A stretch of 46,043 nt of DNA from Bordetella parapertussis (GTDB lineage: Bacteria; Pseudomonadota; Gammaproteobacteria; Burkholderiales; Burkholderiaceae_B): positions 1 to 46,043 of the forward strand of contig CAMDEF010000033.1 of NCBI GenBank assembly GCA_945895265.1. Direction: 5' to 3'. The notes under the pieces were generated by a model. That model made no database searches. It was not told the origin of the DNA and saw only the letters and a list, made by a program, of their open reading frames with translations. Shown here piece by piece: positions 33,755 to 42,761 of this stretch. The position numbers were made by a program, and so were the translations under genes. Position 1 is the stretch's first letter; the number at the start of each line of letters is the position of its first letter.

Positions 33755-35053
33755 GTGCCTGCCGAGACCTCAATCCCGGTAAGCGCTGACGCGCTGGCGC
33801 ATAGCCAACGTGTCAGCGCTTTTTTACGTGCGCAGATCCAGCAGCAGGGGGGCTGGCTGCCGTTCAGTCAATGGATGCATCACGTGCTTTACGCGCCTGG
33901 CCTTGGCTACTACGCAGCGGGCAGTGTGAAGCTTGCCGAAGCGACTATGACTTGGCAACCGCGCGAAAGTCAAAGCGACGCTCATGGCAGCAACAACAAC
34001 AGCAACAGCAACAGCAACAGCAACAACAACAGCAACAGCAACAGCAACAACAGCAATAACAGCAACAGCAGTCATCGCGGCGCGCTCAGCGGCGATTTCG
34101 TAACGGCGCCACAATTGACACCGCTGTTTGGCCACACGCTAGCGCGCCAATCCCTTGAAGTCTTGCAACAAGCCGATTCAACCAACATCCTTGAATTTGG
34201 TGCTGGTAGCGGTGCCTTGGCTCACAGTGTATTAAGTGCGTTAGATTCGCTCGGCTTCACCGCCACCTATTTCATACTCGAAGTGTCTGCCGACTTAAAA
34301 CTCAGGCAACAGCAGTTGCTTGCCCCCTGGGGCAACCGAGTCGTCTGGCTTGACCGAACCCCTTCGCAGTTCAGCGGTTGTATCTTGGCCAATGAAGTGC
34401 TTGATGCGATGCCTGTTGAACTCTTTGCCTGGTCACAGCACGAAGATCAAGTATTGCAGCTCGGTGTCGTGTCTGAGGGCGCGAGTTTTCAATTTCAAGA
34501 GCGCCTGGCACCCAAAGCGCTTGAGCAGGCAGTGCGCTCGCGCATGCCCTACCTGCCGGGCTATCGCTCAGAAATCAATTTACAGGCCGAAGCGTGGGTG
34601 CGCGATTTAAGCACCTGGCTGGTCAAGGGTGCGGCCCTACTCATCGACTATGGCTTTCCGCGGCATGAATTTTTTCATCCTCAGCGACAACGTGGCACGT
34701 TGATGTGTCACATTCAGCATCGCGCACACGATGATGTATTTTTAGCACCGGGCTTGCAAGACATCACGGCGCATGTAGATTTCACCGCCATTGCCGAGAC
34801 TGCGTTTGCGAGCGGGCTTGAGGTGTTGGGCTACACCTCGCAGGCAAGATTTTTATTAAATAGTGGTTTGCCAGCTTTATTAAACACACTTGATCAAACC
34901 GAAGCCAAAACGCTTGCACAGACCCACGGCGCGGTGCAAAAACTGCTGTCCGAAGCCGAGATGGGCGAGCTCTTTAAAGTGATGGTGCTCAGCCGAGGGC
35001 TCGACCAGGTCTTGTCGGGCTTTAGCCGCGGCGATCGCAGCGCTCAGCTTTAG
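33755..35053 (+). CDS. class I SAM-dependent methyltransferase, MidA/NDUFAF7 family (DUF185)
   Basis: 432-aa methyltransferase of the family of human NDUFAF7, which methylates an Arg of the complex I subunit NDUFS2; bacterial function is less clear. Motifs: PFSQWMHHVLYAPGLGYYAAG, GDFVTAPQLTPLFG, motif I ILEFGAGSGALA (145-156), ILANEVLDAMPVE and DYGFPRHEFFHPQRQRGTL. Between GYYAAGSVKL and GDFVTAP, residues about 79-106 are a Ser/Asn-only insert encoded by a CAA/CAG microsatellite and absent from the family plan. Starts with GTG 14 bp after the helicase stop; an earlier ATG is not available. It is convergent with trpC. Confidence 0.88.
   Translation: MPAETSIPVSADALAHSQRVSAFLRAQIQQQGGWLPFSQWMHHVLYAPGLGYYAAGSVKLAEATMTWQPRESQSDAHGSNNNSNSNSNSNNNSNSNSNNSNNSNSSHRGALSGDFVTAPQLTPLFGHTLARQSLEVLQQADSTNILEFGAGSGALAHSVLSALDSLGFTATYFILEVSADLKLRQQQLLAPWGNRVVWLDRTPSQFSGCILANEVLDAMPVELFAWSQHEDQVLQLGVVSEGASFQFQERLAPKALEQAVRSRMPYLPGYRSEINLQAEAWVRDLSTWLVKGAALLIDYGFPRHEFFHPQRQRGTLMCHIQHRAHDDVFLAPGLQDITAHVDFTAIAETAFASGLEVLGYTSQARFLLNSGLPALLNTLDQTEAKTLAQTHGAVQKLLSEAEMGELFKVMVLSRGLDQVLSGFSRGDRSAQL
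33988..34070 (+). repeat. trinucleotide microsatellite (CAA/CAG) inside the MidA-type methyltransferase gene
   Basis: 83 bp built almost only from CAA and CAG triplets (AAC/AGC in the coding frame), read as alternating Asn and Ser. One TAA triplet out of frame near 34057 reads as part of AAT AAC. In another frame it would give poly-Gln. Because the unit is three bases, length changes keep the reading frame. Confidence 0.95.
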
Positions 35054-35107
35054 GTCAAGTGCGCTTTCAATCGCACCTTCAAGTCTAAAAAAGGTAGCGT
35101 GAACAAG

Positions 35108-35143
35108 GCAGATGCCCCGCGGTCACGCGAGCGTGGCATTTGC
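35108..35143. terminator. possible terminator hairpin between convergent genes
   Basis: GCAGATGCC (35108-35116) pairs with GGCATTTGC (35135-35143) with one mismatch or wobble, around an 18-nt loop that can fold further. It lies 54 bp after the methyltransferase stop and 10 bp after the trpC stop. Neither side has a T run directly after the stem, so it is at best a weak or Rho-assisted terminator. Confidence 0.35.
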
Positions 35144-35153
35144 AGGTACGCCT

Positions 35154-35942
35154 TTATGCAAACAGCCGTGCTAACTCAACACCAGGTTCTGGCGCACGCA
35201 TAAACGCTTCGCCGACTAAAAATGCCTGCACGTCATTTGCGCGCATGTGCTGGACATCGGCGGGGCTCAAGATGCCGCTTTCTGTCACAACGCGCTTGCC
35301 CGCAGGGATGCGTGCCAACAAATCAAGCGTTGTCTGAAGCGATGTTTCAAAGGTGCGCAAGTTGCGATTGTTGATACCAAGTAACGTGGTATTCAAATCA
35401 AGCGCGATCTCAAGTTCTTGGGCATCGTGTACTTCAACCAACACATCCATGCCAAGCTCAAAGGCGCAGGCCTCAAACTCATTTAACTGTGTTGCGGTCA
35501 ACGCCGATACGATCAACAAAATGCAGTCGGCACCCATGGCGCGCGCGGCGATGATTTGATAGGGGTCGACCATAAAATCTTTGCGCAACACCGGCAAATT
35601 GCAGGCGGCACGGGCTTGGCGTAAATAGTCGTCAGCGCCTTGAAAAAACTGCTCATCGGTCAGTACCGATAAACAGGCTGCGCCGTGTGTTGCGTAAGAG
35701 GTTGCGATTTCAGCAGGCAAAAAATTTTCGCGCAAAATACCTTTTGAGGGCGAAGCCTTTTTTATTTCGGCAATCACACCTGCGTGTCCGTTCTCGATTT
35801 TTGTTTCAATGGCTTGGGCAAAGCCACGAATGTCTTTGCGGGTCTTGGCCTCGGCAAGCAGACTGGCTTCGCTATGCACGGCACGTGCCGCAGCGACCTC
35901 TTGGGTTTTAACGGCCAGAATTTTTTTGAGAATATCGCTCAT
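35154..35942 (-). CDS. trpC: indole-3-glycerol phosphate synthase
   Basis: TIM-barrel enzyme (262 aa) that closes the indole ring in tryptophan synthesis; single-function, without a fused TrpF. Motifs: [32 protein letters not shown] with the catalytic Lys, [52 protein letters not shown], and the C-terminal [15 protein letters not shown]. The frame opens at 35969, but the ATG at 35942 (MSDILKK) overlaps the trpD stop as ATGA, giving translational coupling. It is the last gene of this trp operon; trpF, trpB and trpA are elsewhere. Confidence 0.97.
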   Translation of the reverse strand: MSDILKKILAVKTQEVAAARAVHSEASLLAEAKTRKDIRGFAQAIETKIENGHAGVIAEIKKASPSKGILRENFLPAEIATSYATHGAACLSVLTDEQFFQGADDYLRQARAACNLPVLRKDFMVDPYQIIAARAMGADCILLIVSALTATQLNEFEACAFELGMDVLVEVHDAQELEIALDLNTTLLGINNRNLRTFETSLQTTLDLLARIPAGKRVVTESGILSPADVQHMRANDVQAFLVGEAFMRAPEPGVELARLFA

Positions 35943-36967
35943 GATGCAAACTTTTTTGTTTTGGCACAAAAGGCGTCGAGTTTCGCGCGTGCTGCACCGC
36001 TTGCAATCGCTTCGAACGCCATCTTGATACCTTGTTGAATCGAAGAGGCGTGGTTGCCAACGTAAATCGCCAAGCCCGCATTAAACGCGACAATTTCACG
36101 TGCCGTGCTCGGCTTGTTGGTGAGGGCTTCAAGTACGCGGTCGCGAGACTCTTCTTTGCTTGACACGCGAATGCCGCGATTTGACACCATAGTCAGACCA
36201 AAATCTTCTGGATGGATTTCATACTCAGAAATGGCACCGTCTTTGAGTTCGCCGACCAGCGTGCCGGCACCCAGCGAGGCTTCATCCATGCCATCTTTGC
36301 CATGCACAATCATCACGTGTTTAGAACCCAGTAGTTGCAACACGCGTACTTGGATGCCGACTAAATCAGAATGAAACACTCCCATCAATTGATTCGCTGC
36401 ACCAGCAGGATTTGTTAACGGCCCAAGGATGTTAAAAATGGTGCGAACACCAAGTTCTTTGCGAATCGGTGCGATGTTTTTCATGGCGCCGTGATGGGCT
36501 TGTGCAAACATAAAGCCAATGCCGATCTCTTCAATGCACTCGGCGATTTGTGGCGGCGTTAGCGCCAGATTAGCGCCTAAGGCTTCAAGCACATCTGCGC
36601 TGCCTGACGATGACGAGGCGCTGCGCCCGCCGTGTTTGGCAATCGGTACGCCAGCTGCGGCGGTAACAAACATCGCGGTCGTTGAAATGTTGAACGTACT
36701 ACTGCCATCGCCACCGGTGCCACACATATCGACCATATCCTGAGGGTTGGCAACATGCACGGGCGTTGCAAACTCACGCATCACTTGCGCGGCTGCTGTG
36801 ATCTCGCCAACAGTCTCTTTTTTCACGCGTAGGCCCATCAAGAGCGCTGCAGCAATGGTGGGCGACATCTCACCGCGCATCAACATACGCATCAAGTGCA
36901 GCATCTCGTCATGAAAAATCTCACGATGTTCGATACAACGGTGTAGTGCTTCGTTCGGGGTAATCAT
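35939..36967 (-). CDS. trpD: anthranilate phosphoribosyltransferase
   Basis: Transfers phosphoribosyl from PRPP to anthranilate (342 aa, usual length). Motifs: the glycine-rich [16 protein letters not shown] loop for [26 protein letters not shown] with the KHGN-like segment, [34 protein letters not shown], and [10 protein letters not shown] with the metal-binding DE. GGAG is placed well for the ATG at 36967. A 7-bp intercistronic hairpin precedes it. Confidence 0.97.
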   Translation of the reverse strand: MITPNEALHRCIEHREIFHDEMLHLMRMLMRGEMSPTIAAALLMGLRVKKETVGEITAAAQVMREFATPVHVANPQDMVDMCGTGGDGSSTFNISTTAMFVTAAAGVPIAKHGGRSASSSSGSADVLEALGANLALTPPQIAECIEEIGIGFMFAQAHHGAMKNIAPIRKELGVRTIFNILGPLTNPAGAANQLMGVFHSDLVGIQVRVLQLLGSKHVMIVHGKDGMDEASLGAGTLVGELKDGAISEYEIHPEDFGLTMVSNRGIRVSSKEESRDRVLEALTNKPSTAREIVAFNAGLAIYVGNHASSIQQGIKMAFEAIASGAARAKLDAFCAKTKKFAS

Positions 36968-36983
36968 GTATTGCTCCGCGAAA

Positions 36984-37003
36984 CCTCGCTATTCAGAGCG
37001 AGG
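36984..37003 (-). other. intercistronic hairpin between trpG and trpD
   Basis: CCTCGCT (36984-36990) and AGCGAGG (36997-37003) form a perfect 7-bp stem with a hexaloop in the 51-bp trpG-trpD spacer. No T run follows. It might set the relative mRNA stability or limit coupling between the two cistrons. Confidence 0.55.
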
Positions 37004-37018
37004 AGGATATCGATGGGT

Positions 37019-37597
37019 TTAAGCCTTGACCTCATCAAGCTCAAGAAAGTTACGCAATAACGCGTGACCATGCTCGCTTAAAATCGATTCTGGATGAAAC
37101 TGTACGCCATAAACCGGCAGTGTTTTGTGCCGTACCCCCATGATCTCGCCATCTGCGGTTTGCGCTGTGATCGCCAGACACTCGGGGATTGAGGCACGTT
37201 CAATCGCTAAAGAATGATAACGAATCACAGTGTAGGGTGAAGGTAAGCCTTTAAAAACATCGCTGTTGGTGTGTGTGATGTCTGAGGTTTTGCCGTGCAT
37301 GATTTGTTGCGCACGAACGATCTTGCCACCAAAGGCTGCGCCGATTGCCTGATGACCGAGGCACACGCCTAAGATCGGTTTTTTACCGGCATAGTGTTTG
37401 ATCACATCGATTGAGATGCCGGCCTCGGCGGGTGAGCAAGGTCCGGGCGACACGCAGATGTGATCAGGTGCGAGCGCATCGATCTCTTTGAGTGTGATCT
37501 GGTCGTTACGATACACGCGCACGTCTTGACCAAGTTCGCCAAAGTATTGCACGAGGTTGTAGGTAAACGAGTCGTAGTTATCGATCATCAGTAGCAT
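37019..37597 (-). CDS. trpG: anthranilate synthase component II (glutamine amidotransferase)
   Basis: Class I glutamine amidotransferase (192 aa) that supplies ammonia to TrpE. Motifs: [19 protein letters not shown] at the start, [13 protein letters not shown] (oxyanion region), the nucleophile Cys in [12 protein letters not shown], and the His-Glu pair in [16 protein letters not shown]. It may also serve PabB, as in many bacteria (TrpG/PabA). It follows trpE after 33 bp. Confidence 0.96.
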   Translation of the reverse strand: MLLMIDNYDSFTYNLVQYFGELGQDVRVYRNDQITLKEIDALAPDHICVSPGPCSPAEAGISIDVIKHYAGKKPILGVCLGHQAIGAAFGGKIVRAQQIMHGKTSDITHTNSDVFKGLPSPYTVIRYHSLAIERASIPECLAITAQTADGEIMGVRHKTLPVYGVQFHPESILSEHGHALLRNFLELDEVKA

Positions 37598-37630
37598 GGT
37601 TTGAATCCAGGTCGTATCAAGGTGTGGGGC

Positions 37631-39169
37631 TTAAAACGGGTCATCAAGCCCGGTTTGCACTTGTTCGGCCGCGCGTAACACTGCACGGGCTTTTGCCTCA
37701 GTTTCTTGCCATTCGAGTTCTGGGTCAGAGTCGGCTACGATGCCGGCGGCCGCCTGCACGTACAGCATGCCGTCTTTAATAATGCCAGTACGAATAGCGA
37801 TCGCGACATCCATCTCCCCGCCGTAACTCAAGTAGCCCGCGGCGCCGCCATAGATGCCACGGCGCACCGGCTCAAGCTCGTCGATCATTTGCATCGCCCG
37901 CACTTTTGGTGCACCGGTTAAGGTGCCTGCCGGAAACGAAGCGCGTAAGACATCCATATTGCTCATGCCGGCCTCAAGCGTGCCGGCAACGTTTGAGACT
38001 AGATGCATCACATGTGAATAGCGCTCGATCACCATGGTGTCAGTCACTTTGACGCTACCGATTTTTGCGACTCGACCGACGTCATTGCGGGCAAGGTCAA
38101 TCAGCATGACATGTTCTGCACGCTCTTTCGGGTCGGCCAGCAGCTCTTCGGCCAGCGCGGCATCCAACTCGGGGGTCGCGCCGCGCTTGCGAGTGCCGGC
38201 CAACGGTCGAATCGTGATGGTGGTTTCGGGTACCGAGCCAGCGGGCGCCCCGTCAGCCAGCGGCAACGCTTCTTGGCGCACCAGAATTTCGGGTGAAGCG
38301 CCAACGACCTGAAAGTCGCCGAAGTTCCAGTAATACATATACGGCGAGGGATTCAGGCTACGCAGTGCGCGATACAAAGACAGCGGTGACTCGCTAAACG
38401 GTTTGGTGATCACTTGCCCGACTTGCACCTGCATAAGATCGCCCGCTGCGATGTACTCTTTTGCGCGCAATACCGCAGCCAGGTAATCGGCCTTGGCAAA
38501 GTGCCGTTCTTCGGCGGTGACGACGCTTGAATGGCTGTAGGGGATTTCAATTGGCTTGCGCAGCCGAATCCGTAACTCTTTGATACGCTTCTGTGCGTGA
38601 TTGAAGGCCTCAGGCTGAGCCGGATCGGCGTACACCATCAAATAAATGCGCCCCGCCAGGTTATCAACGATGACTAACTCATCGACTTGCAACAACAAGA
38701 TATCGGGTGGGCCCTCTCCCATTCCGGCCGGATAGGGCTTGGTGGCGGGGCCGAGTTTGGGTTCGATGTGTCGCACCGTGTCATAGCCAAAATACCCGGC
38801 TAAACCACCTGCAAAGCGCGGCATGCCAGGGCGCAAGGCGACTTTAAAACGCGCTTGATATTGCGAAATGAAGGCAAGCGGATCGCCCTGATGCGTTTCA
38901 ATGACCTTGTCGTCGCGTAGCACTTCAGTGGTCGTACCGCGCGCGCGAATGACGTTGCGTGCAGGCAGGCCAATGAACGAATAGCGCCCAAACCGCTCGC
39001 CTCCGACCACGGACTCAAGCAGGCAAGAGTTTTTACCACCTTGAGGGCCACTATGAGCGAGCTTTAAATAGATCGCCAAGGGAGTGTCGAGATCGGCGTA
39101 GGTTTCAGCGACCAGTGGGATCCGGTTATAGCCTTGAGCTGCGAGGGCTTTAAATTCGATTTCGGTCAT
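37631..39169 (-). CDS. trpE: anthranilate synthase component I
   Basis: Converts chorismate to anthranilate with ammonia from TrpG (512 aa). The N-terminal region carries the Trp feedback site LLESVVGGERFGRYSFIG (the LLES element). The catalytic half has LMQVQVGQVI, NPSPYMYYW, GASPEILVR, IRPLAGTRKRGATPELD, HVMLIDLARNDVGRV, and SFPAGTLTGAPKVRAMQMID. The frame is open to 39232, but those 21 codons run back toward the attenuator terminator; the ATG at 39169 (MTEIEFKAL) is the standard start. It is the first structural gene after the attenuator. The intact LLES motif predicts normal feedback inhibition by Trp. Confidence 0.97.
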   Translation of the reverse strand: MTEIEFKALAAQGYNRIPLVAETYADLDTPLAIYLKLAHSGPQGGKNSCLLESVVGGERFGRYSFIGLPARNVIRARGTTTEVLRDDKVIETHQGDPLAFISQYQARFKVALRPGMPRFAGGLAGYFGYDTVRHIEPKLGPATKPYPAGMGEGPPDILLLQVDELVIVDNLAGRIYLMVYADPAQPEAFNHAQKRIKELRIRLRKPIEIPYSHSSVVTAEERHFAKADYLAAVLRAKEYIAAGDLMQVQVGQVITKPFSESPLSLYRALRSLNPSPYMYYWNFGDFQVVGASPEILVRQEALPLADGAPAGSVPETTITIRPLAGTRKRGATPELDAALAEELLADPKERAEHVMLIDLARNDVGRVAKIGSVKVTDTMVIERYSHVMHLVSNVAGTLEAGMSNMDVLRASFPAGTLTGAPKVRAMQMIDELEPVRRGIYGGAAGYLSYGGEMDVAIAIRTGIIKDGMLYVQAAAGIVADSDPELEWQETEAKARAVLRAAEQVQTGLDDPF

Positions 39170-39238
39170 TTTTAGACAATTCTCGTAGGGCGGTTTTAGG
39201 TGCGAAATGCAACACGCTTTAAAGGTCGGCAAAACAAT

Positions 39239-39395
39239 AAAAAAACCCGACCATGTTTGGACGGGCTTGGCTTGTATGTTTAGTCTGGTGGCCTAAGCCT
39301 TGAGACTGACTGCTGACAAAACCTTACCCGAGACAAAAACGCCACCAGCGCCACGAGGCGCCAGTTACGAGTTGGTTCAGGTTCAATGATTTCAT
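39239..39395 (-). promoter_or_regulatory. trp operon transcription attenuator
   Basis: All parts of a ribosome-mediated attenuator are visible, read on the minus strand. Region 1, CTGGTGGC (39348-39341), contains two of the Trp codons of the leader peptide and pairs perfectly with region 2, GCCACCAG (39292-39285). Region 2 also contains GGCTTAGGC (39299-39291), which pairs with region 3, GCCAAGCC (39271-39264), with one bulged A: the antiterminator. Region 3 overlaps the 5' arm of the terminator, CCCGTCC (39265-39259), which pairs with GGTCGGG (39252-39246) around AAACAT and is followed by seven Ts (39245-39239). With Trp scarce, a ribosome stalled on region 1 frees region 2 to form the antiterminator; with Trp plentiful the terminator forms. 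Controls trpEGDC. Confidence 0.93.
39324..39395 (-). CDS. trpL: trp operon leader peptide
   Basis: 23-codon frame from the ATG at 39395 to a TAA ending at 39324. It begins MKSLNLNQLV and contains Trp-Arg-Trp-Trp (TGG CGC TGG TGG), then ends RFCLG. Three Trp codons within four positions in such a short peptide, located exactly over region 1 of the attenuator, identify it as the TrpL sensor. The Shine-Dalgarno is weak (TTCAAG next to the ATG). It starts 16 nt after the gph stop, so there is little room for a separate trp promoter; trp may be read from the rpe-gph promoter or one inside gph. Confidence 0.93.
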   Translation of the reverse strand: MKSLNLNQLVTGASWRWWRFCLG

Positions 39396-39411
39396 CTTGA
39401 AATGATCTGTT

Positions 39412-40116
39412 TTAACGCGCCGCCACCCAGTGGGCTGCAGCCTCAATTGAGTCAACTATAGCATCGACGTCAAGCGTTTGCACGCTTTGACCTTCGTTAT
39501 ACCCGTAGGGCACGGCTAAAACGCTACAACCAGCGGCGCGCGCCGACTGCGCATCGTTGATAGAGTCGCCTATGGTCACGCTACGTGCGGGCGTGCTTTT
39601 TAACAAGTCACAGGCGTGTAACATCGGGGCCGGATGCGGTTTGGCGTGCGCCAGGGTATCGCCACACACCACCGCCTGAAAGTAGGGTGCCAGGCCGGTT
39701 CGTTCGAGTAGTGGCAAGGTAAATTCGGTGGCCTTGTTGGTCACGACCGCTAGGCGCAGGCCCATACTTTTCATTAATTCAAGCCCGGGTATTACGCCGT
39801 CAAACATGACCGACTGATCGCCATTGACCCGATGCAGATTACGAAAATACGACTCGCGCGCACGCTCGAAGAGCTCGGGCGAGATTGAGGCCGGGTCGGC
39901 ATCGACGGTCAGCATGCGCATGACTAGGTTTTTGGCCCCTTTGCCGATAAAGGTCGCAATTTGAGCTTGAGGCAGACTCGACAGCCCCAGTTCTTGGCGC
40001 ATGGTGTTGGCCGCGTTGGCCAGATCGGGGATGGTGTCCATTAAGGTGCCATCCAGATCAATCAAGACAGCATCGAAGGCTAAAGACGAAGAGGAAGACT
40101 GAGATTCAAGAGGCAT
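39412..40116 (-). CDS. gph: phosphoglycolate phosphatase
   Basis: HAD-superfamily phosphatase (234 aa) that hydrolyses 2-phosphoglycolate from DNA repair or photorespiration-like reactions. Motif I AVLIDLDGTLMDT, the cap region with RQELGLSSLPQAQIATFIGKGAKNLVMRML, motif II VVTNKATEF, the Lys in HAKPHPAPM, and motif IV IGDSINDAQSARAAG. An in-frame GTG at 40125 would add MPL ahead of a repeated MPL; the ATG at 40116 is preferred, and neither has a clear ribosome site. It lies between rpe and the trp operon, an arrangement familiar in Burkholderiales. Confidence 0.93.
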   Translation of the reverse strand: MPLESQSSSSSLAFDAVLIDLDGTLMDTIPDLANAANTMRQELGLSSLPQAQIATFIGKGAKNLVMRMLTVDADPASISPELFERARESYFRNLHRVNGDQSVMFDGVIPGLELMKSMGLRLAVVTNKATEFTLPLLERTGLAPYFQAVVCGDTLAHAKPHPAPMLHACDLLKSTPARSVTIGDSINDAQSARAAGCSVLAVPYGYNEGQSVQTLDVDAIVDSIEAAAHWVAAR

Positions 40117-40155
40117 AAGGGGCACACAAGACGATTAAAAGGATAGTAGGACTAG

Positions 40156-40233
40156 CAAGCGGCATCTCTAAACATACAAAAAGCAGAGAGACGACAAGCG
40201 GCATCTCTAAATACACAAAAAGCAGGGGGACTA
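40156..40233. repeat. two tandem 39-bp repeats
   Basis: Copies at 40156-40194 and 40195-40233 start CAAGCGGCATCTCTAAA and continue with CAAAAAGCAG; they differ at about seven positions. They fill half of the 159-bp spacer between rpe and gph and contain no gene or terminator. Confidence 0.85.
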
Positions 40234-40275
40234 GGCCGAAACCACAAACTGGGCAAAGTCGTCGTCATTCAACGC

Positions 40276-40986
40276 TTAGATTGAACGAGTTTCAGCAAGT
40301 TTGAGTTGTTCGCGCATATTTTGAATCACTGCAGCGTAATCGGGTTGGCCAAAGATCGCCGAACCTGCAACAAAGGTGTCTGCCCCGGCGGCTCGGATGG
40401 CGCCGATATTATCGACTTTGACGCCTCCGTCGACCTCAAGGGCAATCGCTTGCCCCCCAGCTTGAACGTGCGCATCGATGAGCGCGCGCACCTGACGTAG
40501 CTTATCCAGAGTGCCCGGTATAAAACTTTGACCCCCATAGCCGGGGTTGACCGACATCAGCAAAATAATATCGACTTTATCCATGACATGGGTGAGCCAA
40601 CTCAGGGGAGTAGCAGGGTTAAAGACTAAACCGGCCTGGCAGCCTTGATCGCGAATGAGGGCGAGGCTACGGTCGACATGCCTCGAGGCTTCAGGGTGAA
40701 ACGTGATGACATTGGCCCCCGCCTTCGCAAATTGGGGGATCAGGCTGTCTACCGGCTCAACCATCAGATGAACATCGATGGGCACGCTGATGTGGGGACG
40801 GATGGCCTCGCACACCATCGGACCGATGGTCAGATTGGGTACGTAGTGATTATCCATGACATCAAAGTGGATCCAGTCGGCGCCAGCGGCCACAACATTT
40901 TTGACCTCTTCGCCCAAACGAGCGAAGTCAGCAGATAAAATACTGGGCGCGATACGTGCTTTTGGTCGGGCAGTCATTTCTGGCAT
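40276..40986 (-). CDS. rpe: ribulose-phosphate 3-epimerase
   Basis: TIM-barrel epimerase (236 aa) interconverting ribulose 5-phosphate and xylulose 5-phosphate. Motifs: [36 protein letters not shown] with metal-binding His and Asp, [41 protein letters not shown], and [11 protein letters not shown]. The frame runs on to 41151, but 55 upstream codons lack homology and overlap the divergent apaG. Start at the ATG at 40986 (MPEMTARPK) or 40977 (MTARPK) is likely. Confidence 0.95.
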   Translation of the reverse strand: MPEMTARPKARIAPSILSADFARLGEEVKNVVAAGADWIHFDVMDNHYVPNLTIGPMVCEAIRPHISVPIDVHLMVEPVDSLIPQFAKAGANVITFHPEASRHVDRSLALIRDQGCQAGLVFNPATPLSWLTHVMDKVDIILLMSVNPGYGGQSFIPGTLDKLRQVRALIDAHVQAGGQAIALEVDGGVKVDNIGAIRAAGADTFVAGSAIFGQPDYAAVIQNMREQLKLAETRSI

Positions 40987-41044
40987 GATGTTCGGACACC
41001 AAAATAAAGTTATTCCATTATTGCAGTTTTCTTTGGATCTCATT

Positions 41045-41419
41045 GTGAAACCATTTGAGTTAACCGTGGCGGTCGAGCCTCGCTTTGTGCCTGAGCAATC
41101 AGATCCGGCCAAGCAACAGTTTGTGTTTGCGTATACGGTGCGCATTACCAATACCGGCGAGCGGCCTGCTCAGGTCATCAGCCGGCACTGGGTCATCAGC
41201 GACAGCGAACAAGTCGCTCAAGAGGTGCGAGGTTTGGGTGTGGTGGGTCAGCAGCCATTGCTGGGCCCCGGCGAAACCTTTGAATACACCAGTGGCTGCC
41301 CTCTTAAAACGCCTGTCGGTACGATGCGCGGCAGTTATCATTGCGTAGGCGAAAACGGGGTGCCCTTTGAGGTTGATATCCCAGAATTTGTGTTATCTAT
41401 GCCCCGCACGCTGCATTAA
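41045..41419 (+). CDS. apaG: ApaG (DUF525) protein
   Basis: 124-aa FN3-like beta-sandwich protein of the ApaG family; linked to Co2+/Mg2+ resistance and Ap4A metabolism in enterobacteria, with no firm biochemical activity. Motifs: [47 protein letters not shown], and [14 protein letters not shown]. The frame opens upstream to 40856 through rpe, but the GTG at 41045 gives [14 protein letters not shown], the normal start, with GGAT upstream. Divergent from rpe with only 58 bp between starts, so their promoters must overlap. Confidence 0.94.
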   Translation: MKPFELTVAVEPRFVPEQSDPAKQQFVFAYTVRITNTGERPAQVISRHWVISDSEQVAQEVRGLGVVGQQPLLGPGETFEYTSGCPLKTPVGTMRGSYHCVGENGVPFEVDIPEFVLSMPRTLH

Positions 41420-41477
41420 AGGGCAGGTTGCGTTAGCAGCAAACTCTCTTAAAACGCTAAAGACAAGGTCACTCGCG

Positions 41478-42761
41478 ATGCCACGTATTGTTCTTCGAGG
41501 TCTGCTGTTGGGTGTGGTGGCGCTGTTAGCCGCCTGTTCAAGCCCGCCGCTCGTGCCAGATGCTGGTCCGGCCACAGGTGCCCAAGCGCCTGTTGTGGTG
41601 CCTACGGCTCCGATGGCAGACAGTGCCGCGCGTGCGTTAGGCAGCAAATTTGTCGCGGCTGGTTGGGGCGAGCTACCCGGCTGGACCAATGACGATTTGC
41701 GTGGGGTCTGGACAACCTTTTTACGTAACTGTGCTGGGTTGATGCGCCCAACCGCCTTGAACTTAGCAGGGCCTACGCGTGCAACGCCGCGCGCCTGGCA
41801 AGCGGTCTGTGCGGCGGCGACTGACCCAGCGCGTGCGCCCGCAGCCAATAATCCCGAGGCCGTTCGCAAGTTTTTGCAAACGTGGCTGGCCCCTTGGCGA
41901 CTCGATGGTGCAGATGGCAAACCCGCCAGCAATATCGTGACGGGCTATTACGAGCCGTTGGTGGTGGGGTCGCGCCAGCAAGGTGGTGTCTATCAGTGGC
42001 CCCTCTACACCGTTCCCGCTGATTTGCTGACCATCGATTTGGGCAAAGTGTATCCAGAACTTGCCGGTAAGCGAGTGCGTGGCAAGCTCGAAGGCAATCG
42101 AGTGGTGCCTTACGATAGCCGCGCCAGCCTCGAGGCCTCGGCACGCAAACCACCGGTCGTGGTGTGGGTCAATGACCCGGTTGATAATTTCTTTTTACAA
42201 GTGCAAGGCTCGGGCCGTGTCCAGCTAAACGATGGCCCTGGTAAGGGTCAAACGATACGAGTCGCGTATGCCGACCATAACGGGCACCCGTATGTGTCGA
42301 TTGGCAAGTGGCTCGCCGACAAAGGCGAGATGCAGTTGTCACAAACGTCTATGCAAAGTATTCGCGAATGGGCTAAGCGTAATCCTGCGCGCGTGCCCGA
42401 GATGCTCAATGCCAATCCAGCCTTGGTATTTTTTAAAGAAGAGCCCATCACCGATCCAGAAATCGGGCCTAAAGGCGCCTACGGGATCCCCTTGATGGCA
42501 CAGCGTTCGATTGCAGTCGATACCAATTTTGTACCCTTAGGGACACCGGTATTTTTAGCCACGACAATGCCTGCGTCGACTCAAACGTTGAATCGTCTGG
42601 TGTTTGCACAAGATACGGGCACTGCTATTAAGGGCGCTGCGCGTGCCGACTTTTATTGGGGGTTTGGTGAGGCCGCAGGGGCGCAGGCAGGCCGCATGAA
42701 ACAGGCCGGGCAAATGTGGGTGCTTTGGCCTAAGCAGGCTGGCGTACCTAGTGCGCGCTGA
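41478..42761 (+). CDS. mltA: membrane-bound lytic murein transglycosylase A
   Basis: Outer-membrane lipoprotein transglycosylase (427 aa). The ATG at 41478 starts a lipoprotein signal, MPRIVLRGLLLGVVALLAAC, with a lipobox LLAAC. Then an MltA domain: NIVTGYYEPLVVGSRQQGG, YDSRASLE, VVWVNDPVDNFFLQVQGSGRVQL with the catalytic Asp region, and the 3D domain NPALVFFKEEP through LVFAQDTGTAIKG and DFYWGFGEAAG (the three Asp). The frame opens at 41367 inside apaG but lacks homology there. The stop overlaps the next gene by 11 nt if that starts at 42751. Confidence 0.95.
   Translation: MPRIVLRGLLLGVVALLAACSSPPLVPDAGPATGAQAPVVVPTAPMADSAARALGSKFVAAGWGELPGWTNDDLRGVWTTFLRNCAGLMRPTALNLAGPTRATPRAWQAVCAAATDPARAPAANNPEAVRKFLQTWLAPWRLDGADGKPASNIVTGYYEPLVVGSRQQGGVYQWPLYTVPADLLTIDLGKVYPELAGKRVRGKLEGNRVVPYDSRASLEASARKPPVVVWVNDPVDNFFLQVQGSGRVQLNDGPGKGQTIRVAYADHNGHPYVSIGKWLADKGEMQLSQTSMQSIREWAKRNPARVPEMLNANPALVFFKEEPITDPEIGPKGAYGIPLMAQRSIAVDTNFVPLGTPVFLATTMPASTQTLNRLVFAQDTGTAIKGAARADFYWGFGEAAGAQAGRMKQAGQMWVLWPKQAGVPSAR

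Noticed and set aside
33871..34059. Poly-Gln frame over the microsatellite
   Set aside because: Out of frame with the MidA-type methyltransferase, whose motifs lie on both sides in the Ser/Asn frame.
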